A DNA stretch of 64,000 nucleotides from Streptomyces sp. LX-29 (GCF_029541745.1 NZ_CP089746.1:1054001-1118000), one strand, 5' to 3'; shown: positions 51,192 to 63,290, counted from the first letter of the stretch. Notes: generated from the letters alone by a model not told the origin. Translations and numbers: made by a program.

Positions 51192-51770
51192 CTAGCCGAG
51201 CGACTTCGTCAGCAGCTCGAACTGGAGGTCCTCCCGCCGCGGAACGCCGAAGCGCTCGTCACCGTACGGGAAGGGGCTCATCTCGCCGGTGCGGGCGTAA
51301 CCGCGCCGCTCGTACCAGGCGATGAGCTCCTCGCGGGCGGAGATCACCGTCATGTGCATCGCGCGCACGCCCCACTCGGCGCGGACCAGCCGCTCCGCCT
51401 CGGCGATGATCAGCTTGCCGAGCCCGGCGCCCTGGAGGGCAGGCCGCACCGCGAACATACCGAAGTACGCGTGCTCACCGCGGTGTTCGAGCTGGCAGCA
51501 GGCGACGAGCTCCCCGTCGCGCTCGACGACCAGCATCCGACTGTCCGGGGCGTTCACCACGGCCGCGACGCCCTCGGGGTCGGTGCGCTGCCCGTCCAGC
51601 AGATCCGCCTCGGTGGTCCAGCCCACCCGGCTGGCGTCCCCGCGGTAGGCCGACTCCACCAGCTCGACGAGCGGCGGCACATCGGCCTCGGTGGCGGTGC
51701 GGAAGCCGAGGCGATCGGCGGCGGTCCCGGCGGCGGTGTCCATGGCGTCTCGGTGTCCTCTCTCAAGCAT
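51192..51770 (-). CDS. GNAT-family N-acetyltransferase
   Basis: A 192-aa acetyltransferase. It starts FRTATEADVPPLVELVESAYRG and has CQLEHRGEHAYFGMFAVRPALQGAGLGKLIIAEAE, whose RPALQGAGLGK is the acetyl-CoA-binding Q/RxxGxG/A motif, then MHMTVISAREELIAWYERRGYARTG. The acceptor substrate is unknown. ATG 51770 follows GGAG at 7 bases; ATG 51743 is an in-frame alternative. It is divergent from the VOC-family gene. Confidence 0.87.
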   Translation of the reverse strand: MLERGHRDAMDTAAGTAADRLGFRTATEADVPPLVELVESAYRGDASRVGWTTEADLLDGQRTDPEGVAAVVNAPDSRMLVVERDGELVACCQLEHRGEHAYFGMFAVRPALQGAGLGKLIIAEAERLVRAEWGVRAMHMTVISAREELIAWYERRGYARTGEMSPFPYGDERFGVPRREDLQFELLTKSLG

Positions 51771-51912
51771 CCAGAATCTCCGCGGCCTCCTGGGTCGGTC
51801 GCGCGGCGCGGGCGGCGGTGCCGTGCCGCGGCCGGAGGCCACCGCGACGGAGACGGGCGGAGACAGCCCGTCGACCCTATCCCGGCCGCTCACGGGCGTA
51901 GGGTCGGTGGTC

Positions 51913-52305
51913 ATGGTGCACGTACTGAGCAGCCGGACACTGCTGCGGCCCACCGACCCCGAGCGGTCCCGGGCCTTCTACGGCGAGGCGCTGGGGCTCG
52001 CGGTCTACCGGGAGTTCGGCGAGGGCCCCGAACGCGGCACGGTCTACTTCCTCGGCGGCGGCTTCCTGGAACTCTCCGGCCGCTCCCCCGAACCCCCCGC
52101 CCCCGGACTCCATCTGTGGCTGCAGGTCGCGGACGTGGCCGCGGCGCACGAGGAGTTGACGGCGCACGGGGTGGAGGTACTGCGGCCGCCGGTCAGGGAG
52201 CCGTGGGGGCTCGTGGAGATGTGGGTCCGTGACCCGGACGGGGTGCGGATCTGCGTGGTGGAGGTGCCCGCCGAGCACCCCCTCCGCTACCGGCCGACGA
52301 TCTAG
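51913..52305 (+). CDS. VOC-family protein (glyoxalase/bleomycin-resistance-like)
   Basis: A 130-aa vicinal-oxygen-chelate protein made of two beta-alpha-beta-beta-beta repeats: TLLRPTDPERSRAFYGEALGLAVYREFG, TVYFLGGGFLELSGR, then LHLWLQVADVAAAHEELTAHGVEVLRPPVREPWGLVEMWVRDPDGVRICVVEVP. The final E in CVVEV is a usual metal ligand. Activity is unknown. ATG 51913 starts it; GTG 51907 is an alternative. Confidence 0.88.
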   Translation: MVHVLSSRTLLRPTDPERSRAFYGEALGLAVYREFGEGPERGTVYFLGGGFLELSGRSPEPPAPGLHLWLQVADVAAAHEELTAHGVEVLRPPVREPWGLVEMWVRDPDGVRICVVEVPAEHPLRYRPTI

Positions 52306-52407
52306 CCGATCCGCCGCCCGACGATCGAGGCGGTCGAGGCGGTCGAGGGAATCGAGGCGACGCGGCGGAGCGGTGCGCCCGGACCGGCGCCGACGTACCG
52401 TCGACAT

Positions 52408-52662
52408 ATGGACTTCCGCATCAGCGCGGAGGAACAGAGGACCCTCTTCCTCATCGTCGACCATCTGGACGCCGGCTCCGCGCCCACGGTGGAGGACCTG
52501 GAGCGCGCCGCAGGCACCGAGGTCCGCCGCCAGGTGGCCTCGCTGCGCGCCAAGGGCTGGATCCTCGCCAAGCACGTCGACGACCACCTCACCGTGATCG
52601 GACTCTCGCCGATGGCGCTCACGGCGCTGACGAACCTGCGCTACGGCAGGCCCGGCCCGTGA
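52408..52662 (+). CDS. small protein, possibly winged-helix-like
   Basis: An 84-aa basic protein: MDFRISAEEQRTLFLIVDHLDAGSAPTVEDLERAAGTEVRRQVASLRAKGWILAKHVDDHLTVIGLSPMALTAL. The helix-helix-helix pattern with LERAAGTEVRRQVASLRAKGWI, followed by two short strands, would suit a winged helix. This is a guess from pattern only. The ATG lies in CATATG. The gene sits 102 bp after the VOC gene on the same strand. Confidence 0.6.
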   Translation: MDFRISAEEQRTLFLIVDHLDAGSAPTVEDLERAAGTEVRRQVASLRAKGWILAKHVDDHLTVIGLSPMALTALTNLRYGRPGP

Positions 52663-52763
52663 GAACCCCCACCCGGCCGCCCGTGCGGGCCCACCGCGAC
52701 GGGCGGCCTGGCGGCACGTCAACGTAGGTTGACAAGCGATCTTCCGTCGACCAGTGTGGCCGC

Positions 52764-52991
52764 ATGTCCGCTGTCGATCTCTCCCCGATCACCGGGAACG
52801 CCGACCCGCTCGAGGCTCTGCGCCAGACGGCCGAGCTGCGCCGCCGCCTGGACGGGCAGGAGGAGGTGCTGGTGCGCCGCGCCCGCGTCGCCGGGGCGAC
52901 CTGGGCACGGATCGCCGAGGCCCTCGGGGTCTCCAGGCAGGCTGCGCACAAGAAGTACGGCGGCGGCCGGTTCGGCCGCGGGGAGGCGTGA
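52764..52991 (+). CDS. small helix-turn-helix protein
   Basis: A 75-aa protein. The C-terminal half is VAGATWARIAEALGVSRQAAHKKYGGG, a clear helix-turn-helix like the short actinobacterial HTH proteins of the AsnC/sigma-70-region-4-like type. It may bind DNA as a dimer. GTGA at its end overlaps the next gene's first possible start, so translational coupling with the serine hydrolase is likely. Confidence 0.72.
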   Translation: MSAVDLSPITGNADPLEALRQTAELRRRLDGQEEVLVRRARVAGATWARIAEALGVSRQAAHKKYGGGRFGRGEA

Positions 52992-52993
52992 CG

Positions 52994-54037
52994 GTGAAGA
53001 CCTCGGCTCTGGAGGACCTGGTCCGCGCGACGGCGGAGGAGCTGTCCCGCGGGCGGCGCGGCGCCGTCGTCGTCGGCGCCGTCCACGACGAGCGGACCGC
53101 GATGCACGGCGCCGCCCCGGACACCCTGTTCGAGATCGGATCGATCACCAAGAGCTTCACCGCCCTGGCGCTGGCCCGGCTGTCCCTGCGCGGCCTGGTG
53201 CGGCTGGACGAGCCGTTGCGCGAGTTGCTGCCCGACGGCTCCACGGTGCCCGAGCGCGACGGGCGGGCCATCGAGCTGGCCCACCTGGCCTGTCACACCT
53301 CCGGGCTGCCCCGACTCCCGAAGGGGATGTTCCTGCGGGGTCTGTTCAGCTCGGACCCGTACGCCGCCTGCACCCGTGAGGTCGTGCTGAACGGCTTGGG
53401 CCGCACCTCGCTGCGCTCGGTGCCCGGCGCGGGCTTCCACTACTCCAACCTCGGCGCCGGGCTGCTCGGCCTCGCCCTGGCCCGGCGCGCCGAGACCGAC
53501 TACGACACGCTGATACGGACCGAGATCTGCCGGCCGCTCGGCATGACGGACACCCGGGTGACCCTGGACCCCGACCACACGGCACGGCTGACCCCGGGCC
53601 ACTCCCGGACCGGCCGCCCCCGCTCCCGCTGGAACCTGGCCGCCCTCGCCGGCGCCGGGGGGCTGCACTCGACCGTCCCCGACCTGCTGCGGTTCGCCCG
53701 CGCCCAGCTCGGGGAGGCGCCGGCGGGGCTCACCGAGGCCATCGCCCTGACCCGCGCGACCGAGCACCGTGTCAACGCCGCCGCCACCGTCCACGCCGGA
53801 TGGCTCTCGGCTCCGCTGCCGCACGGCGGCGCCAGGCAGCGGCTGTTCTTCCACAACGGCGGCACCGGCGGCTACCGCAGCCTGCTGGCTCTCGCGCCCG
53901 ACCGTCGAGCGGCCGTCGTCATCCTCAGTGCCAACACCGTGTCCGTCGACAACCCCGGCCTGCGGCTGCTCACCCGTATCACCTGCCCCGACTCGGCCCC
54001 GACCGCCACCGGCACCGGCACCGGCACCGGCGACTGA
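52994..54037 (+). CDS. serine hydrolase (beta-lactamase class C/DD-peptidase family)
   Basis: A ~347-aa protein. The catalytic serine motif is S50-I-T-K53 in EIGSITKSFTALAL, the tyrosine motif is Y150-S-N152 in FHYSNLGAG, and a late HNGGTGG replaces the KTG motif. No signal peptide is visible, so it is probably intracellular, an esterase or peptidase rather than an antibiotic-resistance enzyme. GTG 52994 is preferred (GGGGAGG upstream); GTG 52988 overlaps the preceding stop. The C-terminus is TATGTGTGTGD from a CACCGG hexamer repeat (54008-54032). Confidence 0.87.
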   Translation: MKTSALEDLVRATAEELSRGRRGAVVVGAVHDERTAMHGAAPDTLFEIGSITKSFTALALARLSLRGLVRLDEPLRELLPDGSTVPERDGRAIELAHLACHTSGLPRLPKGMFLRGLFSSDPYAACTREVVLNGLGRTSLRSVPGAGFHYSNLGAGLLGLALARRAETDYDTLIRTEICRPLGMTDTRVTLDPDHTARLTPGHSRTGRPRSRWNLAALAGAGGLHSTVPDLLRFARAQLGEAPAGLTEAIALTRATEHRVNAAATVHAGWLSAPLPHGGARQRLFFHNGGTGGYRSLLALAPDRRAAVVILSANTVSVDNPGLRLLTRITCPDSAPTATGTGTGTGD

Positions 54038-54044
54038 CGGCGCG

Positions 54045-54077
54045 GCGCCCCGCCCGGCCGGCAGCCGGGCGGGGCGC
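54045..54077. terminator. 14-bp GC hairpin between convergent genes
   Basis: GCGCCCCGCCCGGC (54045-54058), loop CGGCA, then its exact complement (54064-54077). It fills the 48-bp gap between the serine hydrolase and lipoprotein genes, so it can end both transcripts. Confidence 0.8.
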
Positions 54078-54085
54078 GCCACGGG

Positions 54086-54532
54086 TCAGGAGCAGAACGA
54101 CTCCCGCACCGCGGTGACGATGCGGCCGCCCTGTTCCGGGGTGAGGGTGGGCACGTCGCCGCCGCTGAAGCGGGCGGCGGCGCGCGCGTTGACGCCGGCG
54201 TCGCCCTCCTCGCTCCACCGCGCGTCGTTACAGACGTTCCGCGCCCGGGACACGGCCTTGTCCTGCTGCGCGACGAGGGCGGGATGGATCTCACCGAGCC
54301 GCTTCACCAGGTCCGCGGTCTGGCCGGGGTCCGGAGAGGGGACGTCGTCCGGCACCTCCGGCGACTTGGCCGGGGCGGTGTCGGCCTTCCCCGGCGTCGC
54401 GCTGGCGCCGGCGTCGGCGCCGGACTTCCGCTTGCCGTCCGCGGCCTTGTCGCCGTCGTCGTCGCAGCCGACCACGAAGACGCCGAGGACCAGCACCCCC
54501 GCCGCGACCCCGAGCACCGTCTTACGCTGCAT
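54086..54532 (-). CDS. small lipoprotein of unknown function
   Basis: A 148-aa exported protein. The signal is MQRKTVLGVAAGVLVLGVFVVGCDDD, with lipobox FVVGC (acylated Cys about residue 22). A charged linker with Asp/Lys/Ala/Pro follows (to about 75), then a ~70-residue helical domain with two Cys (RNVCNDARW and ESFCS), perhaps disulphide-linked. GAGGGAAGGA precedes ATG 54532. The function is not recognised. Confidence 0.82.
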   Translation of the reverse strand: MQRKTVLGVAAGVLVLGVFVVGCDDDGDKAADGKRKSGADAGASATPGKADTAPAKSPEVPDDVPSPDPGQTADLVKRLGEIHPALVAQQDKAVSRARNVCNDARWSEEGDAGVNARAAARFSGGDVPTLTPEQGGRIVTAVRESFCS

Positions 54533-54824
54533 GTCGTCCTTCCCTCTGTCCGTGCCGCGATCCGTCCGGGCACGATTCCCCTCTCCTATCACGGGGCTGA
54601 CCCCCGGTCGGACGGGCGGGTCCCCGCGGCCCGCGGTGCGCTGCGGATCGCCGCCGGGCGGCGGACGGCGTCCGGGGCGCGCACGGCGCCCGGCCCCGAG
54701 CTCATCTGCCGTGGCGAAAAGGCGAATTCACGCACCCGAGGCAGTGCCGCGGGTTCCGTGGCGTGCGTCACTTCCCTCGTCGACCCGTACCGGGCGGTAG
54801 TGCCCCGCTCATAGGCTGACGACC

Positions 54825-55769
54825 ATGATGGTCCCGCTCGCGCTGCTGGCCCTCGGCGCCCTGGTCGCGGCAGTGGCGCCGCGCCTGTTGGCCCGCTCCG
54901 ACTGGCTCGACCGAGAACCCGTGCTGGCCCTGTGGCTGTGGCAGTGCGTCGTGGTGGCCGTGCTCATGTGCTGCGGGCTCGCCATGGCGCTGAGCGCGGC
55001 GGCCGCCTCCGAGGCGGTCCGGGGCAACGTCTTCGCTCCCGCGCCGCAGGGCGTCGTGGAGGCGTACGCGCTGACCGCCTACGGGCCGTGGGCCGCGCCG
55101 GTGGCCGTCGTCCTGGCGCTCGGCGCCGTGTGGACCGCCGTGATGCTCACCCGCGAGATCCGGGCGGCGCGCACCCGCCGCCGGCGGCGCCGCGCGGAGC
55201 TGCTCGTCCGCTCCCCGCTGCTGCCCGGCGAGGAGCCTGGGGAGCGGTCCGGCGACCGGCTGGTGGTGCTGGAGGGCGACAAGCCGGGCGCCTGGTGGCT
55301 GCCGGGCCCGACCCCGCAGATGGTCATCACCACCGCCGCGCTGCGCCGGCTCGGGGGCCGGCAGTTGGACGCCGTGCTGGCGCACGAGCAGGGGCACGCG
55401 CGGGCCCGCCACGACTGGCTGCTGCACTGCTCGGCGGCGCTGGCCACCGGCTTCCCGCAGGTGCCGGTCTTCGCCGCCTTCCGCGACCAGGTGCACCGGC
55501 TGGTGGAGCTGGCCGCCGACGACGCCGCCTCCCGCCGCTTCGGTCGACTGACCACCGCGCTGGCGCTGGTCGAACTCAACGAGGACCGCGGGGTCTTCGG
55601 CCCGTGTCCGGCCCAACTGGCCCAGGTGCCGCAGCGCGTGGACCGACTGCTGGCCCCCGCCTCCCGGCTCTCCCCGGCCCGCCGCTGGCGGCTGACCGCC
55701 GCGGCCGCGCTGGTCCCGGTCGTCCCGGTGCTGGTGGCCTTCGTCCCGGCGCTGCGGGTGCTGGGCTAA
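54825..55769 (+). CDS. M56-family membrane metallopeptidase (BlaR1-like)
   Basis: A 314-aa protein with helices at about 2-22, 33-58 and 90-110. The zinc site is HEQGH (187-191) in LDAVLAHEQGHARARHDW, and the third ligand is probably in VELAADDAASRRFG (about 232). C-terminal helices are present (AAAALVPVVPVLVAFV). Usually such genes sit after a BlaI/CopY-like repressor; here none is adjacent. The substrate is unknown. ATG 54825 or 54828 is the start. Confidence 0.88.
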   Translation: MMVPLALLALGALVAAVAPRLLARSDWLDREPVLALWLWQCVVVAVLMCCGLAMALSAAAASEAVRGNVFAPAPQGVVEAYALTAYGPWAAPVAVVLALGAVWTAVMLTREIRAARTRRRRRRAELLVRSPLLPGEEPGERSGDRLVVLEGDKPGAWWLPGPTPQMVITTAALRRLGGRQLDAVLAHEQGHARARHDWLLHCSAALATGFPQVPVFAAFRDQVHRLVELAADDAASRRFGRLTTALALVELNEDRGVFGPCPAQLAQVPQRVDRLLAPASRLSPARRWRLTAAAALVPVVPVLVAFVPALRVLG

Positions 55770-55879
55770 CCGCGCCAAGCCCTCTCGGCACGTCTCGTAC
55801 GTCAGTACGTCGTGTCCGTTTTCCTGGTTCCCGGTCCCGGCCGCCGAGCGGCCCCACCACGGCCCGCGACACGCCGAAA

Positions 55880-55923
55880 CGGGTCCGCCCCGGCCGGCGG
55901 GTGTGCCGGCCGGGGCGGACCCG
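55880..55923. terminator. 19-bp perfect hairpin, bidirectional terminator
   Basis: Arms 55880-55898 and 55905-55923 match perfectly around the loop GGGTGT. It lies between the convergent M56 and isocitrate dehydrogenase genes, 62 bp from the latter's stop. Confidence 0.85.
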
Positions 55924-55984
55924 GTGTCTCCGTCGCCGCCGTGGCGACCGCGTCAGCGGCCGCCACGGCGTGCGTCAGGACGGA

Positions 55985-59488
<3,504 letters not shown>

Positions 59489-59517
59489 TCCGACGGCCCC
59501 GATGGGAGAGTCCCCTC

Positions 59518-60486
59518 ATGAGCAATCTCGACCTCAGGCCCGCGCCGACGCTCTGCGGCGGGCGCGCCGATGTCACCGCGCGGCCGGTGCGCGAACTGCT
59601 GCCCGGCAAGCAGGTGCCGCTCGGGGAGTCCACGGTGGTGCGCCGGCTGCTGCCGAACCTGGGCCGGCGCATGGTCGGCGCCTGGTGTTTCGTCGACGCG
59701 TACGGGCCCGACGACATCGCCCAGGAGCCGGGCATGCAGGTCCCGCCGCATCCCCACATGGGCCTGCAGACGGTCAGCTGGCTGCACGCCGGCGAGGTGC
59801 TGCACCGCGACAGCCTCGGCAGCCTGCAGACGATCCGCCCTCGCGAACTCGGGCTGATGACCTCGGGCCGCGCGATCAGCCACTCGGAGGAGTCACCGCG
59901 GGAGCACGCCCCGATCCTGCACGGGGCCCAGCTGTGGGTCGCGCTCCCCGACGGCCACCGGCATGTCGAGCCCACCTGGGAGCACCACCCCGAGCTGCCG
60001 GAGATCGCCGGCGGCCACGGCCTGCGCGCCACCGTGATCCTGGGCGAGCTGGACGGGGCGGCCTCCCCGGGCACCGCCTTCACCCCGATCGTCGGCGCCG
60101 ACATCACCCTGGCCGCGGGCACCGACGCCCGGCTGCCGGTCCAGCCCGACTTCGAGTACGCCGCGCTGACCATGTCCGGAGAGGCCGAGGTCGACGGGGT
60201 CCGGCTCTCCCCCGGCTCACTGCTCTACCTCGGCTGCGGCCGCACCGAGCTGCCGCTGCGGGCCGATGTGGACAGCGCGTTCATGCTGCTGGGCGGCGAG
60301 CCGTTCGAGGAGAAGCTGGTCATGTGGTGGAACTTCGTCGGCCGTAGCGGAGACGAGATCGCCGAGGCCCGGCGCGCCTGGCAGGCTGGCGAGCGCTTCG
60401 GGACCGTACGGGGCTACGACGGCGCGCCGCTGCGCGCGCCCGAGCTGCCCGCCACCCCGTTGAAGCCGCGCGGGCGCGAGCGCTGA
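59518..60486 (+). CDS. pirin-family protein
   Basis: A 322-aa double-cupin pirin. The N-terminal domain has PHPHMGLQTVSWLHAGEVLHRDSLG with metal-binding His, and EESPREHAPILHGAQLWVALP. The C-terminal cupin ends GEPFEEKLVMWWNFVGRSGDEIAEARRAW, typical of pirins. Some bacterial pirins have quercetinase activity or modulate pyruvate metabolism. GGGAGAG precedes ATG 59518. Its last 73 bp overlap the convergent SDR gene. Confidence 0.92.
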   Translation: MSNLDLRPAPTLCGGRADVTARPVRELLPGKQVPLGESTVVRRLLPNLGRRMVGAWCFVDAYGPDDIAQEPGMQVPPHPHMGLQTVSWLHAGEVLHRDSLGSLQTIRPRELGLMTSGRAISHSEESPREHAPILHGAQLWVALPDGHRHVEPTWEHHPELPEIAGGHGLRATVILGELDGAASPGTAFTPIVGADITLAAGTDARLPVQPDFEYAALTMSGEAEVDGVRLSPGSLLYLGCGRTELPLRADVDSAFMLLGGEPFEEKLVMWWNFVGRSGDEIAEARRAWQAGERFGTVRGYDGAPLRAPELPATPLKPRGRER

Positions 60487-61490
60487 CCCGCGCCCTCCCC
60501 CGGTCCCGGGAACGCGTCCAGCCCGGTGAGCTCGCTGGAGATGCCCCAGAGCCGGGCCGCCGCGGCCGGGTCGACGGCCCAGGGCTTGACGCCGCCGACG
60601 AGCATGTCGTCGGTGGTGGCCGGCTCGGCGATGTCGCAGTCCTGGCAGTAGGCGCCGCCGCGACCGGCGAGGAGAGGTGACGTCGCCGCCCAGACGGCCG
60701 TCGCCGCGCCCTGCTGTGGGGTCTTGAAGCCCTCGGCCGGCTTCCCGTCCGGCGTCACCCAGCCGAGGGCGGGCCACTGTTCGCGCGGGACGTGGCGCTG
60801 CAAGGGGGTGAGGATGCTGCCCGGGTGTACGGCGAAGGCGCGCAGCCCGCGCTCCGCGCCCAGGGTGTCCAGACGCAGCGCGAAGAGGGCGTTGGCGGTC
60901 TTCGACTGGGCGTAGGCCAGCCAGCGGTCGTAGCCGGTGCGGAAGTGGAGATCGTGCCACCGGATGTCGGACAGGAAGTGGCCGGAGGAGGCCACCGACA
61001 CCACCCGGGCGCCGGGCGCGAGGGCGGGGCGGAGGTGCTGGACGAGCGCGAAGTGGCCGAGGTGGTTGATGGCGAAGTGCGCCTCCCAGCCCGGGCCGAC
61101 GCGCGTCTCGGGGCAGGCCATGACGCCGGCCCCGTTGATGAGGATCCGGAGCGGGCGGCCGGTCTCCAGGAACCGTTCGGCGAAGGCGCGGACGCTCTCC
61201 AGGTCCGCGAGGTCGAGCGGGTGGACCTCCGCCGCGGCGATGCCGCGCAGGGCCTCGCGGGCCTGGGCGGGGCGCCGGGCGGGGACGATCACCCGGGCTC
61301 CCGCGCGGGCCAGTGCTCGGGTCGCCTCCAGTCCGAGCCCGGAGGAGCCGCCGGTGACCAGGGCGGTGGTGCCCGTCAGATCGATGCGGGCGAGCACGTC
61401 GTCGGCGGTGCTCCGGGCGTGGAATCCGCTGCCGATCCGCTGTTGGTGTGTCGGCCGTGTCGTCTGCCGTGTTGTCTGCTGTGACGTCAT
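60414..61490 (-). CDS. SDR-family oxidoreductase (retinol-dehydrogenase-like)
   Basis: A 358-aa SDR. The cofactor motif is ALVTGGSSGLGLEATRAL (TGGSSGLG), followed by NGAGVMACPE, the N-H-L-G-H-F active segment INHLGHFALVQ, and catalytic VSVASSGH plus YAQSKTANALFA (Y and K). It resembles the WWOX/RDH-like large SDRs. The N-terminal stretch TSQQTTRQTTRPTHQQR is polar and repetitive. It overlaps the end of the pirin gene by 73 bp, and is divergent from a MerR gene that probably controls it. Confidence 0.9.
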   Translation of the reverse strand: MTSQQTTRQTTRPTHQQRIGSGFHARSTADDVLARIDLTGTTALVTGGSSGLGLEATRALARAGARVIVPARRPAQAREALRGIAAAEVHPLDLADLESVRAFAERFLETGRPLRILINGAGVMACPETRVGPGWEAHFAINHLGHFALVQHLRPALAPGARVVSVASSGHFLSDIRWHDLHFRTGYDRWLAYAQSKTANALFALRLDTLGAERGLRAFAVHPGSILTPLQRHVPREQWPALGWVTPDGKPAEGFKTPQQGAATAVWAATSPLLAGRGGAYCQDCDIAEPATTDDMLVGGVKPWAVDPAAAARLWGISSELTGLDAFPGPGEGAGQRSRPRGFNGVAGSSGARSGAPS

Positions 61491-61507
61491 GTCCGCGACG
61501 CTAAAAG

Positions 61508-61523
61508 CTAGAGTGCGCGCTAA
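61508..61523. promoter_or_regulatory. MerR-type operator CTAGAG-TGCG-CGCTAA
   Basis: An imperfect 6-4-6 dyad lies between the divergent SDR (start 61490) and MerR (start 61554) genes. MerR operators usually sit in the spacer of the regulated promoter; the 63-bp gap leaves little other room. Confidence 0.45.
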
Positions 61524-61553
61524 GTCAAGCATGGGCTGACTAGGGTGGCCGCC

Positions 61554-61973
61554 ATGGGTGCGGAGTCGGGTGGACTGTCCATCGGGAAGGTCGCCGAGGC
61601 AACCGGGTTGAGCGTGCACGCGCTGCGGTTCTTCGAACGCGAGGGGCTGTTCCTGCGCGAGATCCCGCGGTCCGGCGGCGGTCAGCGGGTCTATGACCAG
61701 GCGGACGTGGACTGGCTCATGCTGTGCGGCCGGTTCCGCGACTCGGGGATGCCGATCGCCACGATCAAGCGCTTCGCGGAGTTGGTGCGTTCGGGCCCGG
61801 GGAACGAGCACGAGCGCCTGGCGCTGTTGCGCGAGCACGAGCGGAACGTGCGCGCCAGGATCGCGGAGCTGACCGCCAGTCTCGACGTCATCCACGGCAA
61901 GGTCGTCACCTACGAGCGGCATCTGGGCGACGGGACGGCCGCCGGACTCTGGGCGCCCGCTCCACCCGAGTGA
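61554..61973 (+). CDS. MerR-family transcriptional regulator
   Basis: A 139-aa regulator. The HTH and wing are LSIGKVAEATGLSVHALRFFEREGLFLREIPRSGGGQRVYDQADVDWLMLCGRFRDSGMPIATIKRFAEL, followed by a long dimerisation helix (ERLALLREHERNVRARIAELTASLDVIHGKVVTYE). No metal-binding Cys are present, so it senses an organic ligand or works constitutively. ATG 61554 follows AGGGTGG; GTG 61545 is possible. It likely activates the divergent SDR gene. Confidence 0.92.
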   Translation: MGAESGGLSIGKVAEATGLSVHALRFFEREGLFLREIPRSGGGQRVYDQADVDWLMLCGRFRDSGMPIATIKRFAELVRSGPGNEHERLALLREHERNVRARIAELTASLDVIHGKVVTYERHLGDGTAAGLWAPAPPE

Positions 61974-62023
61974 TCCGGTGACCGACCCGGCGCCCCCGGG
62001 GCCCCGCGTCGCGACGCCTACGC

Positions 62024-62599
62024 CTACGCCTCCACGATCCGCTCGACCGCGGCCGTGACGAGCCGTTCGCGCTCGGCCTCGGAGAGGACCTCGGGCAGGG
62101 TGAGCTGTTCGACGATCAGCCAGTTGAGCGCCAGGTAGATCAGCCGGACGGCGGTCGCGTCGCCGGGCAGGCCGGACTGCTCGTGGTAGGCCACGTTGGC
62201 GTCGAGGTCGGCACGGACGCGCTCGGTCAGCACCGCGCGGAGCTGCGGCCGCCGGGTGGCCTCCAGGCGCAGTTCGAGCAGGGCCAGATAGCCGGTGCGG
62301 AAGCCGCTGACGCGGCCGACGAGTTCGCGCATCAGCGCCGCGTAGGTCTCCCGGTCCGGCGTGCCCGCCCGCTGCCGCGCGATGGTCTCCTCGTCGGGCT
62401 GCAGCCGTTCGTAGACCCGAGCCCCCGCCTGGGTGAGCAGGGCGTCGCGGTTGGCGAAGTAGTTGGAGGCCGTACCAGGGGGCACCGCGGCCTCGGTGTC
62501 CACCGCGCGGAAGGTCAGCCCCCGGGCACCCTCCCGGGCCAGGACCTCGATGGCGGCGTCCACGAGGGCCGCCCGTCGCTCGTCGTTCCTGCGCACCAT
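62024..62599 (-). CDS. TetR-family transcriptional regulator
   Basis: A 191-aa repressor. The HTH is RRAALVDAAIEVLAREGARGLTFRAVDTEAAVPPGTASNYFANRDALL, with a C-terminal domain rich in Leu and Arg (GYLALLELRLEATRRPQLRAVL). ATG 62599 with GGAG eight bases before it is chosen. It is divergent from the DHFR-like gene, and a pair of GTACTAC palindromes lies between, so it likely represses that gene. Confidence 0.9.
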   Translation of the reverse strand: MVRRNDERRAALVDAAIEVLAREGARGLTFRAVDTEAAVPPGTASNYFANRDALLTQAGARVYERLQPDEETIARQRAGTPDRETYAALMRELVGRVSGFRTGYLALLELRLEATRRPQLRAVLTERVRADLDANVAYHEQSGLPGDATAVRLIYLALNWLIVEQLTLPEVLSEAERERLVTAAVERIVEA

Positions 62600-62615
62600 T
62601 GACACCACTCCAGAC

Positions 62616-62653
62616 GTAGTACTACCTTCAAACCACTATCAGCAGAGTACTAC
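62616..62653. promoter_or_regulatory. paired TetR operators GTAGTACTAC and AGAGTACTAC
   Basis: A perfect 10-bp palindrome at 62616-62625 and a near copy at 62644-62653 (8 of 10 identical) are 28 bp apart. They lie between the TetR and DHFR-like starts, 16 bp before the latter. Confidence 0.6.
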
Positions 62654-62668
62654 GGACGGGATGCCTCC

Positions 62669-63256
62669 ATGCGAAAGCTCGTGTACTACGTCGCCGTCAC
62701 CCTCGACGGCTACATCGCCGGCCCCGGCGGGGAGTACGACTTCTACCCCGTGGGCGACGCGGAGCAGGCCGCGGCCTACGCCGCGTGGACCAACGCGCGG
62801 TACCCCGAGACCGTGCCCACCGCCATGCGCGCCGCCCGCGGCCTCGCGGACACGCCCAACCGACGCTTCGACACGGTGGTGATGGGGTCGGGCACCTACC
62901 GCCCCGCCCTCGACGCGGGCCTCACGAGCCCGTACGCGCACCTGCGCCAGTACGTGGTGTCGCGCACCCTCGGAGCGAGCCCCGATCCGGAGGTGACCGT
63001 GGTCGACGGCGACCCGCTCACGCTGGTCCGCGACCTCAAGCGGGAGGAGGGTGCGGACATCTGGCTCTGTGGCGGCGGCCGGCTCGCCGGGGCGCTCCTG
63101 CCCGAGGTCGACGAACTGATCATCAAGAGCTACCCCGTGGTGGCGGGTTCCGGCATCCCGGTGTTCGCCGGGGATTTCGACCCCACGCCGTTCGCGGTGG
63201 CGGACCGCCGGTCGTTCGCCAACGACGTCACGATCACCTGGTTCACCCGGCGGTGA
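62669..63256 (+). CDS. dihydrofolate reductase-family protein (RibD C-terminal-like)
   Basis: A 195-aa DHFR-fold protein. It has VYYVAVTLDGYIAGPGGEYDF, DTVVMGSGTY, VVSRTL, ADIWLCGGGRLAGALLPEVDELIIKSYPVVAGSGIPVF, the RibD_C pattern with NADPH-binding CGGG. It is not folA and is probably a promiscuous or detoxifying reductase. Likely controlled by the divergent TetR. ATG 62669 starts it; no strong Shine-Dalgarno is visible. Confidence 0.9.
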   Translation: MRKLVYYVAVTLDGYIAGPGGEYDFYPVGDAEQAAAYAAWTNARYPETVPTAMRAARGLADTPNRRFDTVVMGSGTYRPALDAGLTSPYAHLRQYVVSRTLGASPDPEVTVVDGDPLTLVRDLKREEGADIWLCGGGRLAGALLPEVDELIIKSYPVVAGSGIPVFAGDFDPTPFAVADRRSFANDVTITWFTRR

Positions 63257-63290
63257 CCGCACTCGGCCCGCCCGGGCCGCCACCGCGCCC

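Noticed and set aside
52994..54037. Antibiotic-resistance beta-lactamase
   Set aside because: No signal peptide, HNGG in place of KTG, and no BlaI-type repressor; general serine hydrolase is safer. The M56 gene at 54825 is separated from it by a convergent lipoprotein.
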